Below, in pieces: positions 1 to 7,964 of a stretch of 64,000 nt of DNA (the first letter of the stretch is position 1; each line of letters opens with the position of its first letter). The stretch is from Microbacterium azadirachtae (GTDB taxonomy: Bacteria > Actinomycetota > Actinomycetes > Actinomycetales > Microbacteriaceae). The stretch lies in contig NZ_JYIT01000071.1 in the NCBI RefSeq assembly GCF_000956545.1, positions 1 to 64,000 of the forward strand, given 5' to 3'. Both the position numbers and the translations under genes were made by a program. The notes beneath the pieces were generated by a model that made no database searches, was not told the DNA's origin, and was given only the letters and a program-made list of their open reading frames with translations.

Positions 1-63
1 GACCCGCCCTCTGTTCCATCCCCCCGCCGAACCCACCGGGATCCTCTCCGAAGGAGCGCAGCG

Positions 64-1170
64 ATGAACGACACCACCCTGGCCGCCGCGGAACGGATCC
101 GCATCTTCGCCGACGCCGTCCGCGCACAGCTCGCCGATCTGCCGTCCGATGAGGTGGACGACCTCGTCGAGGGACTCGTCGGCGACCTCACCGACCAGGC
201 GGCCGACAACGGCGGCGCGATCGAGCTCGGCGATCCTGCGGCGTACGCCGAGGAGCTGCGCAGCGCGGCGGGACTGCCCGAGCGTGCTGCCGCCGCGGTC
301 GCCCCGACGAGGACGCCCTGGCATGAGCGGGTCGCCGGCGCCGCGGGACGAGGCGTCGGAAGGATCCGGTCCTCTCACGCAGGGGTCGAGATCCTGGGAG
401 TCCTGGGCGCGCTCCGGCCTCTGTGGTGGCTCGCGCGGGGATTCGGAATGTTCGCCGTGGTGAGCGTGCTGCTCGGCTACGGAATCTGGACGATGCTCAC
501 GCAGGGATGGCCCGGTACGCGGATCCTCGCGTGGACGCTCCTCATCCTGCTGACGGTGGTCAGCGTGCAATGGGGGCGTGGCCGTTGGCTGCCGAGGAAT
601 CGTCTGAAGCACATCCGCACCATCGTGAGCGTCATCGCTCTCCTCATCCTGCCTATCGCCCTCGGCACCTTCCTCACGGCGGTGACGAATCGGGACACGG
701 TCCAGGTCGTCAATCAGCCGGCGCCCGGCCTGTCCCTCGACGGGGATCGCGTCGTGAACCTGTTCGTCTACGACAAGGACGGCACACCCATCGAGGGCGC
801 GCAGGTGTACACGAACCGCGGCACCCCGCTGAACCTCATGGGACGCGACAGCGATCAGTACGACAGCGCCGCGGCGTTCTGGGGCCCGGGCGACAGCGGC
901 ACCACGACCCTCCCCTATCGGGATGCGCAGGGGCGGCCGGTCTGGAACGTCTACCCGCTGCAGTTGGGTCGGGTCGACGACCAGACGGGTCAGCTCGACC
1001 CGTCGACGACGATCGCGCCGCAGCCTCCGTTCCTGCGCGCGCCGGATCGCGCCCTCACGGTGACGCCCCCGCCCACGACCGGTGCGACGATGCCGCCGAC
1101 GGCCTCCCCGACACCGCAGCCGTCCGCCGCGACCCCCGGTCCCTCAGCGACCTCCACGCCGGCGGGCTGA
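64..1170 (+). CDS. Membrane protein with N-terminal HAAS-like helical region
   Basis: Not assigned to a named function. The 368-residue product starts with an acidic helical segment (about residues 1-70) resembling the cytosolic HAAS/DUF1700-type regions that precede membrane helices. Hydrophobic segments follow at about 120-145, 155-170 and 185-205, then an extracytoplasmic domain and a Pro/Thr/Ser-rich tail (about 330-368) typical of wall-spanning linkers. The ATG is preceded by AAGGAG at a normal distance, which fixes the start. It converges on cca with about 130 bases between them. Function is unknown; a membrane-bound sensory or envelope role is only an inference from topology. Confidence 0.75.
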   Translation: MNDTTLAAAERIRIFADAVRAQLADLPSDEVDDLVEGLVGDLTDQAADNGGAIELGDPAAYAEELRSAAGLPERAAAAVAPTRTPWHERVAGAAGRGVGRIRSSHAGVEILGVLGALRPLWWLARGFGMFAVVSVLLGYGIWTMLTQGWPGTRILAWTLLILLTVVSVQWGRGRWLPRNRLKHIRTIVSVIALLILPIALGTFLTAVTNRDTVQVVNQPAPGLSLDGDRVVNLFVYDKDGTPIEGAQVYTNRGTPLNLMGRDSDQYDSAAAFWGPGDSGTTTLPYRDAQGRPVWNVYPLQLGRVDDQTGQLDPSTTIAPQPPFLRAPDRALTVTPPPTTGATMPPTASPTPQPSAATPGPSATSTPAG

Positions 1171-1297
1171 GACGTGACGGAACCTCGGATCGTCTCGATC
1201 GACCTCACGCACCTCGTCCAAGCCGCCCTGCGCGGCGAACACCACGGGCAGGGCACCGTCGGCCCCGTCGCGCATCCGGTCGATGCGGGCGACGACC

Positions 1298-2725
1298 TCA
1301 GTCCCGTGCGGCCCACCAGGCCCGAAGGCGCTGCTCGGCAGCCTCGGGTCCGATGACGCCCTCGTCGAGGCGCAGGTCGAGCAGGAACCGGTAGGCCTCG
1401 CCCACCTCGCGCCCGGGCGGGATCCCCAGGATCCGCTGTACGTCGTTGCCGTCGAGCTCGGGACGGATCGCGTCGATCTCCTCCTGCTCGCGCAGAGCCG
1501 CGATGCGCTGCTCGATGTCGTCGTAGGCCGACGCGAGCCGCGCGGCCTTGCGCTTGTTGCGGGTCGTGACGTCGGCACGGGTGAGGATGTGGAGGCGCTC
1601 GAGCTGGTCTCCGGCGTCGCGCACATACCGGCGCACGGCGGAATCGGTCCACGCGCCCTCCGCGTAGCCGAAGAAGCGCAGGTGCAGCTCGATGAGCTTC
1701 GCCACGGCGTCGGTCGACTCCTTGTCGAATCGCAGCGCCTGCAGGCGCTTGCGCGCGAGCCGGGATCCGACCACGTCGTGGTGGTGGAAGCTCACCGCGC
1801 CACCGGGCTCGAGTCTGCGGGTGCGCGGCTTGCCGATGTCGTGCAGCAGCACCGCGAGACGCAGGACCGCGTCGGCGGGCTCGTCGGGGTGGCGCACCCG
1901 CTCCAGCGCGATCGCCTGCTCCAGGGCGGTGAGCGAGTGCTCGTACACGTCCTTGTGGTGATGGTGCTCGTCGATCTCGAGCTTCAGCGCGGTGACCTCG
2001 GGCAGGAACTCGTCGATGAGCCCGGTGTCGACCAGCACGCGGATGCCGCGCACGGGGTCATCCGACTGCAGGAGGCGGATCAGCTCCGCCTGGATCCGCT
2101 CGGGACTGACGATCGACAGCGTCGGCCGCAGCTCGGCCATCGCCGCCAGCGTGCGCTCCTCGATGCCGAAGCCGAGCTGCGCGCTGAAGCGGGCCGCACG
2201 GAGCATGCGCAGCGGGTCGTCGCCGAAGCTGACCTGCGGATCCGTCGGCGTGCGCAGGATCCCGGCGATCAGGTCCTCCACTCCCCCGGTCGGATCCACG
2301 AGTCGCTGCTGCGGCACCAGGAAGGCCATCGCGTTCACGCTGAAGTCGCGGCGCACCAGGTCGCCGTCGATGTCGTCGCCGAACTCCACGACAGGCTTGC
2401 GGGTCACGCCGTCGTAGGCGTCGGCGCGGTAGGTCGTGATCTCGACCTGCTCACCCTGCACCCGCGCGCCGATGGTGCCGAACTCGCGCCCGATGTCCCA
2501 GTGCGCGGTCGCGATCGGCGCGACGATGCGGAGGATGTCGTCGGGACGGGCGTCCGTGGTGAAGTCGAGGTCGTGCGTGGCGCGTCCGAGCAGCGCGTCG
2601 CGCACCGGACCGCCCACGACGGCGAGGTCGAACCCGGCGTCCGAGAACGCGTCGGCCAGGATCCGGACGACCGGATCCTCGGCGAGGGCGCTCAGGCGCG
2701 CAAGGGAATCGGCCATGTTGAGCAT
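1298..2725 (-). CDS. cca: CCA tRNA nucleotidyltransferase
   Basis: Adds or repairs the 3' CCA end of tRNAs using CTP and ATP. In the 475-residue protein the class II polymerase motif GGPVRD is at 38-43, and the catalytic acidic pair D52/D54 lies in DLDFTTD. An HD-type domain follows with HHHHKDVYEHS and LLHDIGKPRTR, so this is the nucleotidyltransferase/HD fusion usual in actinobacteria. The ATG at 2725 is chosen because an extended -10 (TACCCT) lies seven bases upstream, as for a leaderless mRNA; an ATG three codons later is possible. Neither tRNA gene in this window encodes its CCA end, consistent with a need for this enzyme. Near-origin location close to murJ is conserved in actinobacteria. 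Confidence 0.93.
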   Translation of the reverse strand: MLNMADSLARLSALAEDPVVRILADAFSDAGFDLAVVGGPVRDALLGRATHDLDFTTDARPDDILRIVAPIATAHWDIGREFGTIGARVQGEQVEITTYRADAYDGVTRKPVVEFGDDIDGDLVRRDFSVNAMAFLVPQQRLVDPTGGVEDLIAGILRTPTDPQVSFGDDPLRMLRAARFSAQLGFGIEERTLAAMAELRPTLSIVSPERIQAELIRLLQSDDPVRGIRVLVDTGLIDEFLPEVTALKLEIDEHHHHKDVYEHSLTALEQAIALERVRHPDEPADAVLRLAVLLHDIGKPRTRRLEPGGAVSFHHHDVVGSRLARKRLQALRFDKESTDAVAKLIELHLRFFGYAEGAWTDSAVRRYVRDAGDQLERLHILTRADVTTRNKRKAARLASAYDDIEQRIAALREQEEIDAIRPELDGNDVQRILGIPPGREVGEAYRFLLDLRLDEGVIGPEAAEQRLRAWWAARD

Positions 2726-2732
2726 GGGTTCC

Positions 2733-2738
2733 AGGGTA
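2733..2738 (-). promoter_or_regulatory. -10 element (TACCCT) of leaderless cca promoter
   Basis: TACCCT on the minus strand lies seven bases before the cca ATG and no Shine-Dalgarno is present, as expected for a transcript beginning at or next to the start codon. Confidence 0.45.
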
Positions 2739-2798
2739 CCGGGGCGGGCGGGGCGACCGCCGAGCGGAGCCCGGGAACCGTCGGTGCTTCGCCGGCCG

Positions 2799-3110
2799 TC
2801 AGAAGGTCGGGCCGCCCGACGGCGGGAACGGCGTACCGCCCACATCGCGGATCGCCTGCTGCTCGGCCCTCGCGTGGCCGATGACGAGCGCACTCAGGCA
2901 GAGCCCGCTGAGCAGTGCCACGGCGAGGAGGATCCACACGCCGAACTGCGGATCCACGAGCTTCAGCACGTACACGACCACGATCGCGCCGAGCAGCACC
3001 GGCCCCTCGACGCACGCGAACGCGAGGAACATCCGGGCCCGCCGCCGCGCGAAGTCGGCGGAGATGCGCCGCACCTGCGCTTCGGTCGAGTAGTCCATCG
3101 ATTCCGCCAT
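2799..3110 (-). CDS. Small two-helix membrane protein, function unknown
   Basis: A 103-residue protein with a charged N-terminal cytosolic segment (about 1-27) and two hydrophobic helices (about 28-50 and 57-80), ending in a proline/glycine-rich tail. I recognise no family. It lies upstream of cca in the same direction, with 73 bases between the end of this gene and the cca start, so the two could be co-transcribed. The start is supported by a -10 TAGGGT seven bases upstream, so the mRNA is probably leaderless. Confidence 0.7.
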   Translation of the reverse strand: MAESMDYSTEAQVRRISADFARRRARMFLAFACVEGPVLLGAIVVVYVLKLVDPQFGVWILLAVALLSGLCLSALVIGHARAEQQAIRDVGGTPFPPSGGPTF

Positions 3111-3117
3111 GCCCCCG

Positions 3118-3123
3118 ACCCTA
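3118..3123 (-). promoter_or_regulatory. -10 element (TAGGGT), leaderless promoter
   Basis: TAGGGT on the minus strand sits seven bases before the ATG of the small membrane-protein gene, with no ribosome-binding site between. Confidence 0.5.
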
Positions 3124-3207
3124 TCCGGACCTCTCCGCGAGGATCGGCCCGCGCTCGGCCCGTCGCGGCCCGTCTGCCGCCGCCCGCGGTCCCGTCCGGG
3201 CCCTCAG

Positions 3208-3213
3208 TAGGAT
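3208..3213 (+). promoter_or_regulatory. -10 element (TAGGAT), leaderless promoter
   Basis: TAGGAT lies six bases before the ATG of the phosphoesterase gene, the typical actinobacterial spacing when transcription starts at the start codon. Confidence 0.55.
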
Positions 3214-3219
3214 CGCCGC

Positions 3220-5046
3220 ATGGCCAGACGACAGAGCCCCCCGGCATCCGGCGACGAGAGCAGCGGCGCCGGCGGAGCCGCCTCGACGGAGAGCACCGGC
3301 ACGGAAGACGGCGTCGGCGCGAAGACCGGAGGACGCTCCCGAAGGGACTTCCTCCGCATCGGCGGACTGACGGCCGCCGGTGCGGTCGTGGGCGGCGGCG
3401 CGGGCGCGGCGGCCGGCTATGCGCTCGGGCAGCGCGCCGGTTTCGCCGAGGCACTGGACGACTACGGCGCACTCGCACCCCGGCACGCTCCCGGCTTCGA
3501 CCACATCGTGGTCGTGATGGGCGAGAACCGCTCCTTCGACAACCTGCTCGGGTACCTCTACACGAAGGAGGACCTGCCGGAGGGCAAGGACTTCGAGGGT
3601 CTCGCCTTCGGCGAGTACTACAACGAGCTCGACGGCGTGCGCTACGACGCGCATGTCTACGAGGGCCCGACGGATCAGATCATGACGTGGCCGGATCCGG
3701 ATCCGGGCGAGATGTACCCGCACGTCAACACGCAGCTGTACAACACGATCAACCCGGCGGAGAACGCGTTCCTCTACGAGGACGGCTTCCACGCCCCGTA
3801 CAACCACCCCGGCGAGGGCGAGGAGCCGACCATGAGCGGCTTCGTCACCGACTACCAGGTGAACCTCATGCGCCTGAGGCACGGCAAAGAGCCGACGGAT
3901 GAGGAGCGCAAGCGCATCATGGGCTCCTTCTCTCCTGAGATGCTGCCGACCGTGTCGACGCTCGCTCGCGAGTTCGCCGTCTTCGACCACTGGTTCTGCG
4001 CGGTGCCGTCGCAGACGTTCTGCAACCGCACCTTCTTCAACGCCTCGACCTCGCACGGGTTCGTCACCAACCACGAGGGCGGCGACTACGACAAGTGGCT
4101 GAACGCGCCCACGTCGCCCACCATCTTCAACCGGCTCGAAGATGCCGGGCTCACCTGGAAGATCTACTTCGATGAGCTGCAGATGGTCTCGTTCACGGGG
4201 GTGCTGCACGCGCCGGTGCTGGAGAAGTTCTGGCGCACCGAGCACTTCGGCACCATGGACGACTTCTACGCCGACGTCGAGCACGGCGAGCTGCCCGCCT
4301 ACGCGTTCATCGAGCCTCGGATGATCTACAACCACAACGACTTCCACCCGCCGTTCGGGGCGCGCAGGGAGAGCGACGTCGACGGATCCGACATCATCAA
4401 CAGCGCGTTCTCGGACGTGCGCGCGGGCGACGATCTCATCCACGACATCTACGACGCCGTCCGCACCAGCAAGTCGCCGAACGGATCCAATGCGATCAAC
4501 ACGCTGCTGCTGATCACTTTCGACGAGCACGGCGGCACCTACGACCACGTCGTGCCCCCGAAGGCCGCACCGCCGGACGACTCCGGGGCGGGAGAGATGG
4601 GCTTCCGGTTCGACCGGCTCGGCTGCCGCGTGCCCGCGATCGCGGTGTCCGCCTACACGCGCCGCGGCACGATCATCAACGACCAGATGCACCACGGATC
4701 CGTGATCGCCACGCTCACGCGGCTGCACGGCCTGAAGCCGCTCACCCGGCGCGACGCGACGGCGAACGACCTGTTCGCGCTGATCAACCTCGACAAGCCC
4801 CGACACCCTGCCGACTGGCCGGTGACGACATCGCTGTACACGCCGCCGAACCCCGAGGCGAAGCCGCCGCATCCCGCGCACGCACATGCAGGCAAGCCGC
4901 TGACCCCGCCCGCCCAGGGCCTGCTCGGGCTGCTCCTGGCACGCTACGGCCTGCCGGAGGATCAGCAGCCGCAGACGTTCATCGACGCGTACAACCTGCT
5001 GCACAAGCACGGGAAGAACCTGTTCGGTCCTCCCGACGGGGACTGA
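3220..5046 (+). CDS. Tat-exported phosphoesterase (phospholipase C / acid phosphatase family)
   Basis: Predicted secreted hydrolase of phosphate esters or phospholipids. The 608-residue protein has a long N-region and a twin-arginine signal, S40-R41-R42-D43-F44-L45, followed by a Gly/Ala-rich hydrophobic core to about residue 70. The mature part carries the phosphoesterase (PF04185) hallmark GENRSFDNLL at 101-110 and a DEHGGTYDH metal/phosphate-site motif near residue 433. This family includes mycobacterial phospholipases C and AcpA-type acid phosphatases; the substrate cannot be told from sequence. The ATG follows a -10 at six bases, so it is probably leaderless. It stands alone between a divergent membrane-protein gene and a convergent oxidoreductase. 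Confidence 0.88.
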   Translation: MARRQSPPASGDESSGAGGAASTESTGTEDGVGAKTGGRSRRDFLRIGGLTAAGAVVGGGAGAAAGYALGQRAGFAEALDDYGALAPRHAPGFDHIVVVMGENRSFDNLLGYLYTKEDLPEGKDFEGLAFGEYYNELDGVRYDAHVYEGPTDQIMTWPDPDPGEMYPHVNTQLYNTINPAENAFLYEDGFHAPYNHPGEGEEPTMSGFVTDYQVNLMRLRHGKEPTDEERKRIMGSFSPEMLPTVSTLAREFAVFDHWFCAVPSQTFCNRTFFNASTSHGFVTNHEGGDYDKWLNAPTSPTIFNRLEDAGLTWKIYFDELQMVSFTGVLHAPVLEKFWRTEHFGTMDDFYADVEHGELPAYAFIEPRMIYNHNDFHPPFGARRESDVDGSDIINSAFSDVRAGDDLIHDIYDAVRTSKSPNGSNAINTLLLITFDEHGGTYDHVVPPKAAPPDDSGAGEMGFRFDRLGCRVPAIAVSAYTRRGTIINDQMHHGSVIATLTRLHGLKPLTRRDATANDLFALINLDKPRHPADWPVTTSLYTPPNPEAKPPHPAHAHAGKPLTPPAQGLLGLLLARYGLPEDQQPQTFIDAYNLLHKHGKNLFGPPDGD

Positions 5047-5095
5047 GGCGCCCCGGTCCCCCATGCCGTGCAGCGTCCCGCGCGACGCCCCCATC

Positions 5096-5168
5096 CCCTG
5101 CGACGTCTGCAGGACCGCGCGACGCCTGCGGACGGATCCGTGGATCCGGTCCTGCAGGCGTCGCAGGG
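5096..5168. terminator. Long inverted repeat between convergent genes, probable bidirectional terminator
   Basis: Two 22-base arms (5096-5117 and 5147-5168) are reverse complements apart from one position. They lie between the 3' ends of the phosphoesterase and monooxygenase genes. The 29-base loop holds a partial third copy (GCGACGCCTGC) that can pair with the right arm instead, plus two GGATCC palindromes. No T-run follows, as is common in actinobacteria. Confidence 0.6.
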
Positions 5169-5199
5169 TCATGCAAGCATCGCGGGCGGGCGCAGGGAC

Positions 5200-6255
5200 T
5201 CAGACCGGGTCGCCCTGCACGGGACCCTCGGTGTTGGGCTTCCAGCCGAGCGCCGGCGCGACGTGCTCGGCGAACGCCTGCAGCACGTGCAGGTTGTACT
5301 CCGGCCCGAGCTGGTTCGGGATGGTCAGCATCAGGGTGTCGGCGGACATGACCGCCTCGTCCTGCTTCAGCTGGGAGATCAGCACGTCGGGCTCCGCCGC
5401 GTAGGTCTTGCCGAACGTCGAGCGGAAGCCGTCGATCACCCCGACCTGGTCGTGGTTCTCCTCGGATCGCAGCCCGAAGTAGGCGCGGTCCTGGTCCGAG
5501 ACCAGCGGGAACACGCTGCGGCTCACCGACACCCGAGGCGCGCCGGTGTGGCCGGCCTCCTTGTAGGCGGCGCGGAACAGGTCGATCTGCTCGCGCTGCA
5601 GCTCGTGGAACGGCTGACCCGTCGCCTCGGTGAGCAGCGTGGAGCTCATCAGGTTCAGGCCCTTGCGCCCGGTCTCCTCGGCCGTGGCCCGCGAACCGGC
5701 TCCCCACCAGATGTGGTCGCGGAGCGTCGGCGACTGCGGCTCGATCGCCAGGTAGCGGCCTGCGCCCACCATCCGCGGGTCGCCGGGTGCCACGCCTGCC
5801 CCGTCGATGACCTGGAGGAAGAGGTCGAACTTCTCCCGGGCCATGACGCCGCCCCGCTCCGGATCCTCCTCATCGTGGAAGCCGAACGTCTCGTAGCCGC
5901 GCAGTGCCGTCTCGGGTGAGCCGCGGCTCACCCCGAGGGCGATGCGGCCGTCGGCGATGAGGTCGAGCGCGGCCGCCTCCTCGGCGAACTGGAACGGGTT
6001 CTCGTAGCGCATGTCGATGACGCCGGTGCCCACCTCGATGCGGCGGGTGCGGGCGGCCATCGCCGTCAGCAGGGGCATCGGCGACGCGGCCTGCCGCGCC
6101 CAGTGGTGCACGCGCACGTACGCGCCGTTCACGCCGATCTCATCGGCCCCCTCGGCGAGCTCGATGGTCTGGCGCAGCATGTCGCCCGCCGTGCGCGTCG
6201 CCGATCCGGGCACGTCGCCGTAGTGCCCGAAGGACAGGAATCCGAAAGCCTTCAT
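5200..6255 (-). CDS. LLM-class flavin-dependent oxidoreductase
   Basis: A 351-residue luciferase-like monooxygenase fold enzyme, expected to use FMN or F420 to oxidise an unknown substrate. Family features include the N-terminal strand FGFLSFGHYGD, the RRIEVGTGVIDMRYENP segment, and RIALGVSRGSPE near residue 105, which corresponds to the phosphate-binding loop of bacterial-luciferase-like proteins. It follows the methyltransferase gene by 21 bases on the same strand, so the two are likely co-transcribed, although no shared pathway is evident. No clear Shine-Dalgarno precedes the ATG. Substrate and cofactor are not deducible. Confidence 0.85.
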   Translation of the reverse strand: MKAFGFLSFGHYGDVPGSATRTAGDMLRQTIELAEGADEIGVNGAYVRVHHWARQAASPMPLLTAMAARTRRIEVGTGVIDMRYENPFQFAEEAAALDLIADGRIALGVSRGSPETALRGYETFGFHDEEDPERGGVMAREKFDLFLQVIDGAGVAPGDPRMVGAGRYLAIEPQSPTLRDHIWWGAGSRATAEETGRKGLNLMSSTLLTEATGQPFHELQREQIDLFRAAYKEAGHTGAPRVSVSRSVFPLVSDQDRAYFGLRSEENHDQVGVIDGFRSTFGKTYAAEPDVLISQLKQDEAVMSADTLMLTIPNQLGPEYNLHVLQAFAEHVAPALGWKPNTEGPVQGDPV

Positions 6256-6276
6256 GATCTATTCGAACGCATGGAT

Positions 6277-7827
6277 TCAGGCATTATTCCGCGTCCTCTC
6301 CTCTGCCGTGCTCAGGAACCCGTCGGTCACCAGCGCGCGAAGGCGCGGTTCGAGATCAGCCCAGAGCTCTGCGAGCGGCACCTCGAAGAGGTCGGCGAGC
6401 GCCGCGGCGATCTGCGTCACCGTGAGCTCGCCGTCGCAGGCGCCGACGAATCCTGCGAGCGCAGGATCCACCGAGACGGTGCGAGCGAAGCCGCCGCCCT
6501 GACGCAGCTCGATCACGCTCGGCGCATCCTGACCCGGCATGTGGTGGCGGGCCTCGGTCACATCCGGCGCCACGAGCAGCACGTCGGGCACGCCGTCGGC
6601 GAGCGCGTCGTGGCCGGCGAGGCCGTCGAGGAAGGCGCGGCCCGCGCTGGTGACGGGCTGAGTGACCGTTTCGAAGCGGCGAAGCACGGGGGAGGTCGCC
6701 GCTGCATCGGAGGGCCGGCGGATCAGCACGTAGCCGAAGCCGATCTCCGTCACCCCGCGGGCCGCGAAGTCGTCGAGCCAGGCGTCCAGCAGGGGCTCGA
6801 ACGCGGCATCGCGCGGCGTGGTCCCGCCGTCCCGGATCCACAGTTCCGCGTAGCCGAGCGGCGAGAGCGTCTCGCGCTGCACGACCCAGGCGTCCAGACC
6901 CTGGTCGATCCACGATTCGAGGCGGCGCAGCCCGAGCGCCGACCCGATCGACTCCCAGTTGCCGAGCAGCTGGGCCGACCCTCCGGGAGCAAGGTGCGCG
7001 GGCGCGGTGCGCACGAACGCCTCGACGAGCGCATCGCCGACGAGACCTCCGTCGCGGTACTCGTACTCGGGCACGCCGGCGCCGCGCGGCGTGATCACGA
7101 ACGGCGGATTCGAGACGATCAGCCCGAAGCTCTCGTCGGCCACGGGCTCGAACAGGCTGCCGCGGCGGAACTCGATGTTGTGCACGCCGGCAAGCATCGC
7201 GTTCAGTTCGGCGTAGGCGAGCGCGCGCTCGGAGATGTCGGTCGCGACCACCGTCCCCGCATGCCGCGACACCAGGAGCGCCTGGATCCCGCAGCCGGTG
7301 CCGAGATCGAGGGCGCGTTCGACCTCGATCGGCATGACGATCGAGGCCAGGGTCCGCGAGGCGCCGCCGACTCCGAGCACGTGATCGGCCGGAAGCACGC
7401 CGTCGGCGTCGAGGTGGTGCAGCGCCAGCTCGTCCAGGTCGCTCGCGATCCACCACTCCCCCACGCCGTCGGCGTCGACGAAGGACTGCGGGCGGATGAG
7501 CGCCGCAGGAACGACCTGCCCGTCTTCGCGATACGCGAGGCCCAGTTCCTCCACCCCGTCCACGCCGGTGCGGGCGAGCGCAGAGGCGACATCCGCCTCC
7601 GGCTGCGGCATGCCGAGGACGAACAAGCGGCCGAGCGTCGCCAGGGCGTCGGTGCGGTCGGCGATGGCGCGCAGCAGAGGAGAGCGGATGCCCCGTGCGA
7701 GCGCGTCGTCCGCCTCGGCACCCCAGGCGGCGCGCAGCGGCTCGGAACGCAGATCCGCGGCATCCAGGTCGGCGGCGAGGGCCGCACACAGCAGGGGATC
7801 GGGGCGAGGCGTCAGGTGTCGGACCAC
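6277..7827 (-). CDS. Class I SAM-dependent methyltransferase (HemK/RlmG-like, multidomain)
   Basis: A 516-residue protein whose central part is a small-methyltransferase domain. The SAM-binding glycine motif is in ALDLGTGCGIQALL, followed by VVATDISERAL, and the catalytic NPPF tetrad characteristic of N-methyltransferases acting on amide or exocyclic amino groups lies in IVSNPPFVITPRGAG. About 150 residues precede it and about 180 follow it; the C-terminal part resembles winged-helix accessory regions of actinobacterial members. The target (rRNA, protein or other) cannot be read from sequence. GTG start, with a -10 TAGGCT six bases upstream, so a leaderless message. First gene of a likely two-gene unit with the downstream monooxygenase. 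Confidence 0.82.
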   Translation of the reverse strand: MVRHLTPRPDPLLCAALAADLDAADLRSEPLRAAWGAEADDALARGIRSPLLRAIADRTDALATLGRLFVLGMPQPEADVASALARTGVDGVEELGLAYREDGQVVPAALIRPQSFVDADGVGEWWIASDLDELALHHLDADGVLPADHVLGVGGASRTLASIVMPIEVERALDLGTGCGIQALLVSRHAGTVVATDISERALAYAELNAMLAGVHNIEFRRGSLFEPVADESFGLIVSNPPFVITPRGAGVPEYEYRDGGLVGDALVEAFVRTAPAHLAPGGSAQLLGNWESIGSALGLRRLESWIDQGLDAWVVQRETLSPLGYAELWIRDGGTTPRDAAFEPLLDAWLDDFAARGVTEIGFGYVLIRRPSDAAATSPVLRRFETVTQPVTSAGRAFLDGLAGHDALADGVPDVLLVAPDVTEARHHMPGQDAPSVIELRQGGGFARTVSVDPALAGFVGACDGELTVTQIAAALADLFEVPLAELWADLEPRLRALVTDGFLSTAEERTRNNA

Positions 7828-7833
7828 GGCGTC

Positions 7834-7839
7834 AGCCTA
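7834..7839 (-). promoter_or_regulatory. -10 element (TAGGCT), leaderless promoter
   Basis: TAGGCT on the minus strand lies six bases before the methyltransferase GTG, and no ribosome-binding site is present. Confidence 0.55.
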
Positions 7840-7912
7840 CGCGGCGCGGGACTCGCGCACCCGTGGATGCGGGCGTCCTGCCCGCCTCCAGGGATCGACG
7901 CCACGCGCCGCC

Positions 7913-7918
7913 TAGAAT
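7913..7918 (+). promoter_or_regulatory. -10 element (TAGAAT) upstream of DUF6049 gene
   Basis: TAGAAT lies 46 bases before the ATG at 7965. Unlike most promoters in this window it predicts a leader of about 40 bases. Confidence 0.4.
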
Positions 7919-7964
7919 CTCAAGGCCAGCACTCGCCGCGCCGCGTGCGCTCGACGGATCCCCT

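Noticed and set aside
3121..5172. A 683-codon minus-strand open frame opposite the phosphoesterase gene
   Set aside because: Arg/Val-rich, motif-free, and exactly antisense to a gene with a Tat signal and catalytic motifs; an artefact of high GC.
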